Below, piece after piece: positions 1 through 6,360 of a stretch of DNA of 6,575 nt (position 1 is the stretch's first letter; each line of letters begins with the position of its first letter). Location of the stretch: positions 1 through 6,575 of the forward strand of contig JAGGYO010000192.1 of the NCBI GenBank assembly GCA_021162505.1. Reading direction: 5' to 3'. Source of the stretch: a bacterium. GTDB lineage: Bacteria > AUK180. The notes beneath the pieces are model-generated. The model was not told where the DNA came from. It did not search any database and saw only the letters and a list, made by a program, of their open reading frames with translations. The translations under genes were made by a program, and so were the position numbers.

Positions 1-894
1 CAATTACAAAGGATCGGTGTCGATAAAAAGTTTTATCATTTTCTTTATGAAAAAATTAAAGAAAAAAAGATCAACATTTCCCAAAACACCCTAATGGAAA
101 TTGCCTATTTGTCATATGATAAAGAGATATTGAAACAGTGTATCCTTGAAAAATATAATGAGAAGAATTTGATCTCACTGCTATCAAGAATGAGCTTTTA
201 TTATGATATTAAAAAAAAGCAAAATTTTTTGATTGAATTCACAAAGATAGTCATCGATAATGATCTTCTTACCGCTGATTTCATACCAAGATACACAGAT
301 TTTCTTAATAATACCCACTGTTTGAAAAAAGTTTTTCCTAATTTTCAAAATTACTTTAAAAAGATAAATTACAATGGTCCGGATCTCATAAATTACTACA
401 AAATAAAATTCGGCGAAACAGCAGTAAGCAAAATAAAAATAAGTACTCCCGATTCTATATACGGGAAAAGAATAATGTCCATGAGAGAATTTGAAAAGGG
501 AAATTACGGGAATTTGATGAGCCGTATACCTGAATTTCGTTTCATTGATGGAATATTAGCTAAAAAAGCACTAGCACCTGAAGATATATTGGGCTATTTA
601 AAACAAAATGTAAATATGGACCTTATGACCCTAATGCGGTATCTTTATTTTCAAAAATATGACATAAAAAGAAATACAACTCTTTTAAAAGAATATGCCC
701 TTACAAAATTTCTGAATGAAATTCCTAATATTATAGTCCAAGAGGAATTCACGATCTTTTTAAAGATCTATTATGACTTTAGATCAAATAAACTCGAAGA
801 CTTAAAGAAGGATTATGATAATTATCAAGACCGGCTGAACTTTTTTAAGAAGATCTGTAATCAAATGATGGAGAAACTGGAAAATGACAAATAA
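1..894 (+). CDS. Unrecognised protein, 5'-truncated by the window edge
   Basis: The frame is open from the first base of the window, so the gene very probably starts upstream; the first in-window ATG is at 94 and has no obvious Shine-Dalgarno sequence before it. About 297 residues are visible. The protein is rich in Lys, Ile, Leu, Phe, Tyr and Asn, looks mostly alpha-helical and soluble, and has no evident signal peptide or membrane segment in the visible part. I recognise no catalytic motif. Recurring Leu/Tyr/Phe-spaced helices would be compatible with a helical-repeat (TPR-like) scaffold, but no repeat register is clear, so this is only a guess. It is the first visible member of the plus-strand run and its last 11 bases overlap the lipid kinase gene, which argues for co-expression. 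The TAA stop is at 892-894. That it is a real gene is well supported by the long open frame and the coupling; its function is unknown. Confidence 0.8.
   Translation, partial: QLQRIGVDKKFYHFLYEKIKEKKINISQNTLMEIAYLSYDKEILKQCILEKYNEKNLISLLSRMSFYYDIKKKQNFLIEFTKIVIDNDLLTADFIPRYTDFLNNTHCLKKVFPNFQNYFKKINYNGPDLINYYKIKFGETAVSKIKISTPDSIYGKRIMSMREFEKGNYGNLMSRIPEFRFIDGILAKKALAPEDILGYLKQNVNMDLMTLMRYLYFQKYDIKRNTTLLKEYALTKFLNEIPNIIVQEEFTIFLKIYYDFRSNKLEDLKKDYDNYQDRLNFFKKICNQMMEKLENDK
870..873 (+). promoter_or_regulatory. Ribosome binding site for the lipid kinase gene
   Basis: GGAG lies 10 bases before the ATG at 884, inside the end of the upstream gene. It supports this start and suggests coupled translation across the 11-base overlap. 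Confidence 0.5.
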
Positions 895-1819
895 AAAGGA
901 TAAATACTTGGTCTTTCTCAATCCGACTGCCGGAAGCGGTAGAGCCGGTATTTTTTATAAATTATCATTCAATAGGATATTTCAGAAGGAAGGCCTTGAT
1001 TTCTACACCATAAGAACTCATTCTCACGGAGATATTGATAAATTTATTAAAAACTATACTGGATTTATTAAAAATAACTTTACCCGAATCGTAGCAATGG
1101 GAGGTGATGGAACAACATGGGAAGTAATATCCTCAATGGTAAAGTATGGAGTAAACGACTTACCATTGGTTCTTTTCCCTTTTGGTTCGGGAAATGATCT
1201 TGCTAGATCTTTGGATATGCCTCTTTATAATCCTCAGCAAGCATTGAGGATCGCTTTGAAAGGAAAGGTCGAACCATTTGATGTATGCAGTATAAATGGT
1301 AAATATTTCGCTAACTATATGTCTTTTGGAATAGAAGGGGAGATCATTAAACGCCGCGAATTAGAAAAGATTCAATTGCCGGGTTATTTTTCATATATTA
1401 AACCCATAATGAATACATTGGAAAATTTAAAATACAATCTTTACCATATCCAATTACCTCATGAGGAAATAGATATAATCGGTTTTACTTTGATCATTAC
1501 CAATATTCCTTCAATGTACGGAGGAATGCGATTGGTACATGATGCAAAATATAATGACGGATTGTTTGAGATCACTATTGTTAAAAAATTCCCTTCCATA
1601 AAAACTATAACACGACTACCCTTTCTCCATGGAAAAGCTCTTGAAAAAGGACAGTTTTTAAGGTATAATACAGATTATTTAAGGATTTTTTTTGATGATG
1701 AAGTTCCCGGCATACAAATTGACGGGGAACCTTTTTTTACTGATGCTAAAGAATTTGAAATTAAGATCCATAAGCATGCCTTAAAGATCTTGAAAAATAG
1801 GAACGGAGGTTTATTATGA
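884..1819 (+). CDS. Diacylglycerol kinase-family lipid kinase (DagK/YegS/BmrU type)
   Basis: This 311-residue protein is a typical full-length soluble lipid kinase of the DAGK catalytic family, which phosphorylates diacylglycerol or a related lipid with ATP at the inner face of the membrane. Visible motifs in order: NPTAGSGR at residues 13-20 (nucleotide-binding loop), the diagnostic GGDGT at 73-77, PFGSGNDLAR at 99-108, YGGMRLVHDA at 212-221, a DGLFEI segment at 225-230, and QIDGEPF at 278-284. The last contains the DGE triplet that holds the catalytic aspartate in characterised relatives (here D280, by analogy). All expected motifs are present, so it should be active. The ATG at 884 gives the expected distance to the NP motif. 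It overlaps the upstream gene by 11 bases and the M20 gene by 4 (ATGA). The family reuses diacylglycerol released during envelope synthesis, but the exact lipid (diacylglycerol, sphingoid-like or other) cannot be read from sequence. Confidence 0.93.
   Translation: MTNKKDKYLVFLNPTAGSGRAGIFYKLSFNRIFQKEGLDFYTIRTHSHGDIDKFIKNYTGFIKNNFTRIVAMGGDGTTWEVISSMVKYGVNDLPLVLFPFGSGNDLARSLDMPLYNPQQALRIALKGKVEPFDVCSINGKYFANYMSFGIEGEIIKRRELEKIQLPGYFSYIKPIMNTLENLKYNLYHIQLPHEEIDIIGFTLIITNIPSMYGGMRLVHDAKYNDGLFEITIVKKFPSIKTITRLPFLHGKALEKGQFLRYNTDYLRIFFDDEVPGIQIDGEPFFTDAKEFEIKIHKHALKILKNRNGGLL
1805..1809 (+). promoter_or_regulatory. Strong ribosome binding site for the M20 gene
   Basis: GGAGG lies 6 bases before the ATG at 1816 and sits inside the last codons of the lipid kinase gene. 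Together with the ATGA stop/start overlap it fixes the M20 start. Confidence 0.8.
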
Positions 1820-2976
1820 ACAATAAAATAAAGATAATGGTAGAGAACTCCTATGATGAGTTGGTACAATTATTAAAAGAACTCATAGAACAAGATACTA
1901 CGAACCTGCCGGGGAATGAATATTTGGGAGTAAGGGTTTTGGAAAAATTTCTGAAAAAATATGATATTCCCTATGATATACACTGGAAAGAGAAAGGTAG
2001 AGAAAATATTATTGTGAGAATAGGTGAAGGAGAAAAAAAATTATTTTCCGCCGGACATATTGATGTAGTACCTGCTGGAAACGAAAAATTGTGGAAATAT
2101 CCTCCCTTTGAGGGACATGTCGAGGGAAACATCATGTATGGAAGAGGGACCACTGATAATAAAGGACCTCTTGCAGCTTTATTTATCGCCGCGAAAGTGA
2201 TTTGGCAATTAAAGAATGATCTTAATGGAACATTTATTGTTTCCGGTGTCGCGGATGAAGAAAAGGGATCTGTCTATGGGACGGATTTTCTAATGGAAAA
2301 AGGATTGATAGATTGTGATTATGCCATAATTCCTGATATTGGCGGGAATTGTAAAGTTATTGATATAGCGGAAAAAGGTGTTCTTGATGTCAAAATAATC
2401 ACCAAGGGCAAATCTGCCCATGGTTCAACTCCGGCGCTTGGTATCAATGCCATAGAAAAAATGGGAGACCTGATCAAAGCATTGAGCGAATATAAGTTTA
2501 AATATGAAGAGCACAAATATCTATCACCTCCTACTATGAACATTGGGCTCATAAAAGGTGGGAATGCATCCAATATGGTCGCTGACAAATGCGAAATTAT
2601 TGTAAATATCAGATACCTGCCTTCGCAGAAAAAAGATGAAACAAAAGTTGATCTGGAACACTTTTTGCAGGCTATTCATAAAGATACAGAGGTAGAGATA
2701 ATGGCAAATTTAAATCCGACAGAAGTGAACCCCGATAATGAGCTGGTAACCGCCATATCCATGAAGACAAAGGAAATTCTTGGATTTGAGCCAACACTCA
2801 TTGGTTTGGGTGGAGCAACTGTTTGTAAAACCTTTATTGAAAATAATATACCCGCAGTCGGATGGTCACCGGGACCTGACGATGTAGCTCATATTGCCAA
2901 TGAATATGTGGATCTCAAAGAACTCTTGAAGTTTTCTCAAGCAATGGCGGAGGTAGTATTTGAACTTTTAAAATGA
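1816..2976 (+). CDS. M20-family zinc metallopeptidase / amidohydrolase (ArgE/DapE/PepV-like)
   Basis: This 386-residue protein has the usual length and layout of M20 enzymes: a di-zinc catalytic domain with an inserted lid/dimerisation domain. The family's metal and catalytic residues are all visible: H81 and D83 in SAGHIDVVPAG, bridging D114 in YGRGTTDNKGP, catalytic E148 and ligand E149 in ADEEKGS, D174 in IIPDIGG, and H359 in GPDDVAHIANEY. H202 in GKSAHGSTP marks the inserted domain, which spans roughly residues 185-300. Ligand D174, rather than Glu, fits peptidase-like members such as PepV or carboxypeptidase G2 better than DapE, but substrate assignment in this family from sequence is unreliable. 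Possible roles are dipeptide hydrolysis or deacylation of an acyl-amino acid; no arginine or lysine biosynthesis genes sit nearby to favour ArgE or DapE. No signal peptide is seen, so it is probably cytoplasmic. The stop overlaps the next start by 4 bases (ATGA). Confidence 0.92.
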   Translation: MNNKIKIMVENSYDELVQLLKELIEQDTTNLPGNEYLGVRVLEKFLKKYDIPYDIHWKEKGRENIIVRIGEGEKKLFSAGHIDVVPAGNEKLWKYPPFEGHVEGNIMYGRGTTDNKGPLAALFIAAKVIWQLKNDLNGTFIVSGVADEEKGSVYGTDFLMEKGLIDCDYAIIPDIGGNCKVIDIAEKGVLDVKIITKGKSAHGSTPALGINAIEKMGDLIKALSEYKFKYEEHKYLSPPTMNIGLIKGGNASNMVADKCEIIVNIRYLPSQKKDETKVDLEHFLQAIHKDTEVEIMANLNPTEVNPDNELVTAISMKTKEILGFEPTLIGLGGATVCKTFIENNIPAVGWSPGPDDVAHIANEYVDLKELLKFSQAMAEVVFELLK

Positions 2977-4316
2977 AGAAATATTTCATAGGCCTTTTCC
3001 TTATTTATATTTTCTCTTTAATGAACGCAAATAGTGTTTATGATAATTTCAAAGAGGGAAACTATAAGGCAAATGTTAAAATGGGATTAAACGGGCTTTA
3101 TTCCGCCGATGATTATTTTTATGCCGGATTATCATACTTTGCCTTTGATAATTTAAACGGTTGGGAAAGGGGGTTTTATCTTTTCAAAAAGTCAAAAAAG
3201 TATTCTCAGGCAAAGTTTTTAAGGGCATTACAAAAAGAATTTCCTAAACTTTTTTTGGATAATAAAAAACTTACTCTGCTTGCTCTTTTTAGTATTTATG
3301 GGCAAATGTATGATTTTCTCTATCGTATTCTGGACAAAGATTATAAGGAATATTTATATGAGGGAAATTGGGACCAATGGTGGAATACTTGTGAAGAAAT
3401 AAGACATTATCTGAAAAATGAGCGCTTGCACCCCACACTTATATCATTGGTCGAAAAGGAAAATGTTATATTTCTCCAAGGCAAAGCCGTTGAATTTTCC
3501 TATAAAAATAATAAACTTTCGTATATGGCTATTGATAACAAAGAGATCCGATATTTTCTTCAATTAAAAAAGAAATTCCTATATGGAAATGTTGCAAAGA
3601 AATACGGGAAATTCAAAGAAAGAGTCATCAATATATCCCCTGATGAGATAAATACAGGATTTAAGTTCAAAGTATATTTCGGTAAAATTAAAGCCGGATA
3701 TATGTATTATTTTCTAAAAGAGAAGGATGGGTATTATGAACTCTATGTTAATATTAGAACAACTTCTTTCTTAAGCAGCTTCTATAAGATAAGAGATTAT
3801 ATCTATATTAAATTAAGAAAAAGTGATTTTTTGCCCATATATTATTTTGAAAATCTCCATGAGGGAAGTTATAAAGCAAAAAGATGGACAAAGTTGGACC
3901 CCGAGAATTTCAAAGGGTTCTATAAAGGAAAAGAAGGAATGGGTTTAGGCAATTTTACACAGGATTCCTATTCATTGCTCTATTTGATAAAAGCATCTTT
4001 ACCTAATAAATTAGATGAATTTACCTTGATCAGCAGAAAAATGGTCTATCCCTTCGAGCTAAAATATAAAAAAAAGACCATAAAGATAAAGGGGAAAAAG
4101 ATTAAAGGAATAAGTGTTCTGCCAAGCGCGCGGTTCAAGCTTAACGATAAACAAAAGGGATTCTCGGGAGAATTCTTTTTTGACACCACAAACAATATTC
4201 CTATCTATTCCAAAACATTTACAAAGTACGGTACATTAACAGCATATTTTGAAAAAGAGTTAGACAGTCAAGATTTTGAAAAGGAGGATATTAAGTATGA
4301 AAATTTTAGGAATTGA
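2973..4316 (+). CDS. Exported DUF3108-type protein
   Basis: This 447-residue protein begins with a Sec signal peptide: KK, then a hydrophobic core at about residues 5-16, with a likely cleavage after MNA (residues 17-19). It is therefore expected in the periplasm or outer envelope; there is no lipobox cysteine. Residues about 25-160 look helical and are unrecognised. Residues about 228-428 are beta-rich and follow the DUF3108 pattern: a Gly-bearing strand pair (FGKIKAGYMYY), paired strands with aromatic residues, QDSYSLLYLIK at 330-340, KMVYPFEL at 356-363, and a closing segment with GEFFFDTTNNIPIYSK (399-414) followed by KYGTLTAYFE. The role of DUF3108 proteins is not established; they are common in diderm bacteria and are assumed to act in the envelope. 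The ATG overlaps the M20 stop (ATGA). The nearest GGAGG is 19 bases upstream, too far for normal use, so translation probably depends on reinitiation. Domain assignment is by recalled pattern, not a search. Confidence 0.72.
   Translation: MKKYFIGLFLIYIFSLMNANSVYDNFKEGNYKANVKMGLNGLYSADDYFYAGLSYFAFDNLNGWERGFYLFKKSKKYSQAKFLRALQKEFPKLFLDNKKLTLLALFSIYGQMYDFLYRILDKDYKEYLYEGNWDQWWNTCEEIRHYLKNERLHPTLISLVEKENVIFLQGKAVEFSYKNNKLSYMAIDNKEIRYFLQLKKKFLYGNVAKKYGKFKERVINISPDEINTGFKFKVYFGKIKAGYMYYFLKEKDGYYELYVNIRTTSFLSSFYKIRDYIYIKLRKSDFLPIYYFENLHEGSYKAKRWTKLDPENFKGFYKGKEGMGLGNFTQDSYSLLYLIKASLPNKLDEFTLISRKMVYPFELKYKKKTIKIKGKKIKGISVLPSARFKLNDKQKGFSGEFFFDTTNNIPIYSKTFTKYGTLTAYFEKELDSQDFEKEDIKYENFRN
4281..4287 (+). 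promoter_or_regulatory. Strong ribosome binding site that sets the RuvX start
   Basis: AAGGAGG is placed 9 bases before the ATG at 4297. It lies downstream of the alternative TTG at 4276 and so argues clearly for the ATG. Confidence 0.85.
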
Positions 4317-4707
4317 TTGGGGAAGACGGACATTGGGTATAGCAATTTCTGATGGGAAATTGGGTTTGGCATTTCCCAGACCTTCCATTAAAAACGATAA
4401 AAAAGCAATAAATTCTCTTTCGGAGATCGTTTCAAAAGAAAGAGTTTCCAAGATCGTTGTTGGGCATCCTTTGAGAATGAGCGGAGAAGATTCGGAAAGC
4501 ACCGATGATGCAAAAGAATTTTATGAAAAATTAAAAAATAAAATGAAAAAAGTTGAAATTGTTCTATTTGATGAAAGATTCACTACAAAAGTGGTGGAAA
4601 CGGCCATGAATCGCGAGAATGAATCAAGAAAAAGGATCAGAGAGAAAAAGGATTCTCTATCTGCTGTAATAATATTACAAAATTATCTTGATGCAAATAA
4701 GAAATAG
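4297..4707 (+). CDS. ruvX: RuvX/YqgF, putative pre-16S rRNA nuclease / Holliday junction resolvase fold
   Basis: This 136-residue protein matches the usual YqgF length and motif order. The RNase H-like acidic residues are visible: D7 in LGIDWGRRTLGIAISD (4-19), E93 in FDERFTT (91-97), and D119 in KKDSLSAVIILQNYLD (117-132). KIVVGHPLRMSGE (52-64) matches the conserved VVG-P-L-x-x-G segment. The family is nearly universal in bacteria; the E. coli member is implicated in 5' maturation of 16S rRNA, and other members have been described as resolvases or RNases. It is cytoplasmic. The start is set by the Shine-Dalgarno at 4281-4287; a TTG at 4276 would add only MKRRILS. It overlaps the DUF3108 gene by 20 bases and mltG by 17. 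Residue 8 is Trp where many members have a small or polar residue, a minor variant. The RuvX-MltG adjacency recurs in many bacteria. Confidence 0.95.
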   Translation: MKILGIDWGRRTLGIAISDGKLGLAFPRPSIKNDKKAINSLSEIVSKERVSKIVVGHPLRMSGEDSESTDDAKEFYEKLKNKMKKVEIVLFDERFTTKVVETAMNRENESRKRIREKKDSLSAVIILQNYLDANKK

Positions 4708-5689
4708 ATTTTTTTTCATTTTTTTTAGTTTTTTATTTTTTATCCTATTGAATTTTTTACCTTTGAGTTCTTTTTTCCCAAGTTTGGTAGATAAAAGTGG
4801 AATAGTATATATAGAACAAGGAACACCCAAAGAAATGATCATTAGGAAATTGTCTTTTTTGAGTTTTGACAATACATTGTTCCGATTTTTATCAAATATC
4901 ATTTTGAAAGAGATATCGCCGGGAAAATACCGTCCTCAATTTAACGATAATCTTATTGTTAATTTTGGGATCTTTAAAAGAAAAGAAAGAGTGAAAATAA
5001 CTTTTTATGAAGGGATCACAAGACGGGAAATAATAAAAAAGATCTTTGAAAATTCATTAACAGCAAGGGGAGAATTTTATCAAGCAGAAAGGAAAATAAT
5101 TAATTCTCCAAAATATAGGGAAAGGTATAAGGTCTATGGAAATGTCAAGGATTTGGAGGGCTATCTATTTCCCGACACTTATTATTTTTACACCAATGAG
5201 CCTGCTTTTAATATGATAACAAAAATGCTTAACCGTTATACTAATGTATTAAGAGAACTTAATTTATATTCTTTTTCTCCACAGGAGATCTATAAAAAAA
5301 CCATTGTTGCGTCACTAATACAAAAGGAAGCAGGATTAGGAGAAGAAGGTATTATTTCATCAGTTATTAATAATAGATTAAAAAAGCGTATGAAGCTGCA
5401 AATAGATGCCACCATTTTATACGCATTAAAACATGATGGAATAATCACAACGAACATTACTTTGAAAAATAAGTATTACGATTCTCCATATAATACCTAT
5501 GTTTGTCGAGGGCTTCCCGTAAGTCCCATATGTAATCCGGGCAAAATAGCGCTGCAAGGTGCCTTTTTCCCTTTGAAAACAGACTATTTATACTATGTCT
5601 CAAAAAATAATGGAACACATTTTTTCAGTAAGACCTATAAGGAACATCAAAAAAAAGTAAAGAAGTTTCAAGGATCTAACGCAAGATAA
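4691..5689 (+). CDS. mltG: MltG, endolytic murein transglycosylase (YceG family)
   Basis: This 332-residue protein is expected to sit in the inner membrane with its active site outside and to cut nascent glycan strands internally, setting strand length. It has a single N-terminal membrane segment (about residues 7-29, almost all Phe, Leu and Ile), a LysM-like region after it, then the YceG catalytic domain. Diagnostic motifs: LEGYLFPDTYYF (156-167), VASLIQKEAG (207-216) with the catalytic glutamate at E213, LQIDATILYAL (236-246), a SPYNTY...GLPVSPICNPG block (265-284) and GTHFFSKTYKEH (308-319). KEAG replaces the common KETG form; the glutamate is kept, so activity is expected. No clear Shine-Dalgarno precedes the ATG at 4691, or the TTG at 4688; the 17-base overlap with ruvX suggests coupled translation. 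Length is close to the family norm. The stop overlaps the end of the convergent FHA gene by 14 bases. Confidence 0.95.
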   Translation: MQIRNRFFFIFFSFLFFILLNFLPLSSFFPSLVDKSGIVYIEQGTPKEMIIRKLSFLSFDNTLFRFLSNIILKEISPGKYRPQFNDNLIVNFGIFKRKERVKITFYEGITRREIIKKIFENSLTARGEFYQAERKIINSPKYRERYKVYGNVKDLEGYLFPDTYYFYTNEPAFNMITKMLNRYTNVLRELNLYSFSPQEIYKKTIVASLIQKEAGLGEEGIISSVINNRLKKRMKLQIDATILYALKHDGIITTNITLKNKYYDSPYNTYVCRGLPVSPICNPGKIALQGAFFPLKTDYLYYVSKNNGTHFFSKTYKEHQKKVKKFQGSNAR

Positions 5690-6038
5690 AAACCAGCATT
5701 CTATCCCCGATAGATATTACATTTCCCGGTTTTAGAATAGCTTTCTTGATGGTAAGATTATCTAATTTTGTCCCATTGGTAGAACCGAGATCTTCAATGA
5801 TATAAGCCCGATTCTTTTTATAGATTATACAATGTATCCTTGAAAGTTTGTGATCTTTATTAAAAGCAAGGTTACAATCCTTAGATCTGCCCATGATGAA
5901 CGGAAACTTCTCTATCTTATATGTTTTTTGAGTATTTATATCTTTAAGAAAGATCTCGGAGTCGTTATCTTTTCCTCCGTTAAAATCTTTCAACTGACCA
6001 TCTACAATCGTTTTATCAAAACCATTTTTTTCTAACAT
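5676..6038 (-). CDS. Small single-domain FHA protein
   Basis: This 120-residue protein is one forkhead-associated domain (about residues 28-120) behind a short polar N-terminal tail. FHA domains bind phosphothreonine peptides. The key residues are present: G50-R51-S52 in IMGRSKDC, S67 and H70 in LSRIHC, N88 in DLGSTNGT, and the terminal GDRMLVF strand. There is no membrane segment or kinase domain, so it is probably a cytoplasmic adaptor or a target of a Ser/Thr kinase encoded elsewhere. The tail carries DKTIVDG, with T10 and Asp at +3, a plausible FHA ligand, so self-binding after phosphorylation (as known for GarA/OdhI-type proteins) is possible; this is inference. The ATG at 6038 is supported by AGGGG 6 bases upstream and by a strong promoter at 6063-6091. 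The gene is convergent with mltG and overlaps it by 14 bases. Confidence 0.93.
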   Translation of the reverse strand: MLEKNGFDKTIVDGQLKDFNGGKDNDSEIFLKDINTQKTYKIEKFPFIMGRSKDCNLAFNKDHKLSRIHCIIYKKNRAYIIEDLGSTNGTKLDNLTIKKAILKPGNVISIGDRMLVFILR

Positions 6039-6044
6039 TTTTAA

Positions 6045-6049
6045 CCCCT
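6045..6049 (-). promoter_or_regulatory. Ribosome binding site for the FHA gene
   Basis: On the minus strand AGGGG lies 6 bases before the ATG at 6038. It lies within the short predicted leader and supports this start. Confidence 0.65.
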
Positions 6050-6062
6050 ATTTGTAAATTAC

Positions 6063-6091
6063 ATTATAATAAAAATGTTATTAAAAGTCAA
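6063..6091 (-). promoter_or_regulatory. Sigma-70-type promoter for the FHA gene
   Basis: On the minus strand there is TTGACT (6086-6091), a 17-base spacer, and a perfect TATAAT (6063-6068). Only the last base of the -35 box differs from consensus. Transcription would start near 6056, giving a leader of roughly 18 bases that contains the ribosome binding site. A TTGACA at 6104-6109 could be a second -35 box, but the bases 17 positions on from it read TTTTAA, a poor -10. Confidence 0.8.
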
Positions 6092-6174
6092 GTGGATGTC
6101 TGGTGTCAAACATATTGGACTTTTTAAAGGTAAAATAAACGACGAAATATTTTTCTCTGTCATTATTTTTTTTC

Positions 6175-6212
6175 TGTCATTCAGAGCAAACGAAGTTTGC
6201 GTAGGAATCTCA
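6175..6212 (-). repeat. Hairpin repeat unit A (TGAGATTCC...GAATGACA)
   Basis: Read on the minus strand, the unit starts TGAGATTCC and ends GAATGACA. Its core is a perfect 6-base stem, GCAAAC (6186-6191) and GTTTGC (6195-6200), around a GAA loop, with an outer ATTC/GAAT pairing (6179-6182 with 6205-6208). The shared AATGACA end places it in the same family as the units at 6322 and 6361. On the plus strand it is followed after four bases by eight Ts, so it could act as a weak plus-strand terminator. Confidence 0.7.
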
Positions 6213-6272
6213 TTTTTTTTCTTTCCAACATCAAACCACAAATCCCAGACTCCAAATCTTTTTGACCTATCA

Positions 6273-6309
6273 GCCTGTCCTCAACCCCGATCGGGGAGCA
6301 GGAATTCAG
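6273..6309 (-). repeat. Hairpin repeat unit B around CCCCGATCGGGG
   Basis: The centre is the perfect 12-base palindrome CCCCGATCGGGG (6285-6296). It is flanked after 3-base internal loops by TCCT (6278-6281) and AGGA (6300-6303). The right end CAGGAATTCAG (6299-6309) matches CAGGAATCCAG of the unit near 6379-6389 at 10 of 11 bases. The left end GCCTGTCC recurs at 6405. It appears to be a diverged member of the same repeat family. Confidence 0.65.
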
Positions 6310-6321
6310 AAAACAAATATA

Positions 6322-6351
6322 TGGATTGTCGGGTCAAGCCCGACAATGACA
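6322..6351 (+). repeat. Hairpin repeat unit C (TGGATT...AATGACA)
   Basis: A 30-base unit beginning TGGATT and ending AATGACA. It forms a perfect 9-base stem, ATTGTCGGG (6325-6333) with CCCGACAAT (6339-6347), closed by a TCAAG loop. It points opposite to the unit at 6361-6388, and the two form an inverted pair separated by 9 bases. Confidence 0.8.
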
Positions 6352-6360
6352 AAAGTAGTA

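Noticed and set aside
94..96. ATG at 94 as the true start of the first gene
   Set aside because: The frame is open for all 31 codons back to base 1 with similar composition, and there is no Shine-Dalgarno before 94; a start upstream of the window is more likely, though not proven.
1971..2588. Minus-strand open frames inside the M20 gene (1971-2153 and 2319-2588)
   Set aside because: They lie opposite a gene with complete catalytic motifs and show no domain features of their own.
4276..4296. TTG start giving RuvX seven more residues
   Set aside because: The AAGGAGG at 4281-4287 lies after this TTG and is well spaced for the ATG at 4297, which begins exactly at the conserved MKILGIDWG.
4688..4690. 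TTG start for MltG one codon before the ATG
   Set aside because: The adjacent ATG at 4691 is the more likely initiator; neither has a visible Shine-Dalgarno, so the choice changes only one residue.
4675..4902. Minus-strand open frame across the ruvX-mltG junction
   Set aside because: It is a lysine-rich complement of the T-rich MltG membrane segment, with no recognisable features.
5700..5714. TCTATC/GATAGA stem just past mltG as a terminator
   Set aside because: The stem is only six bases, AT-rich, has no following T-run and lies within FHA coding sequence.
5850..6035. Plus-strand open frame opposite the FHA gene
   Set aside because: The FHA domain motifs on the other strand explain this stretch; the plus-strand product has no features.
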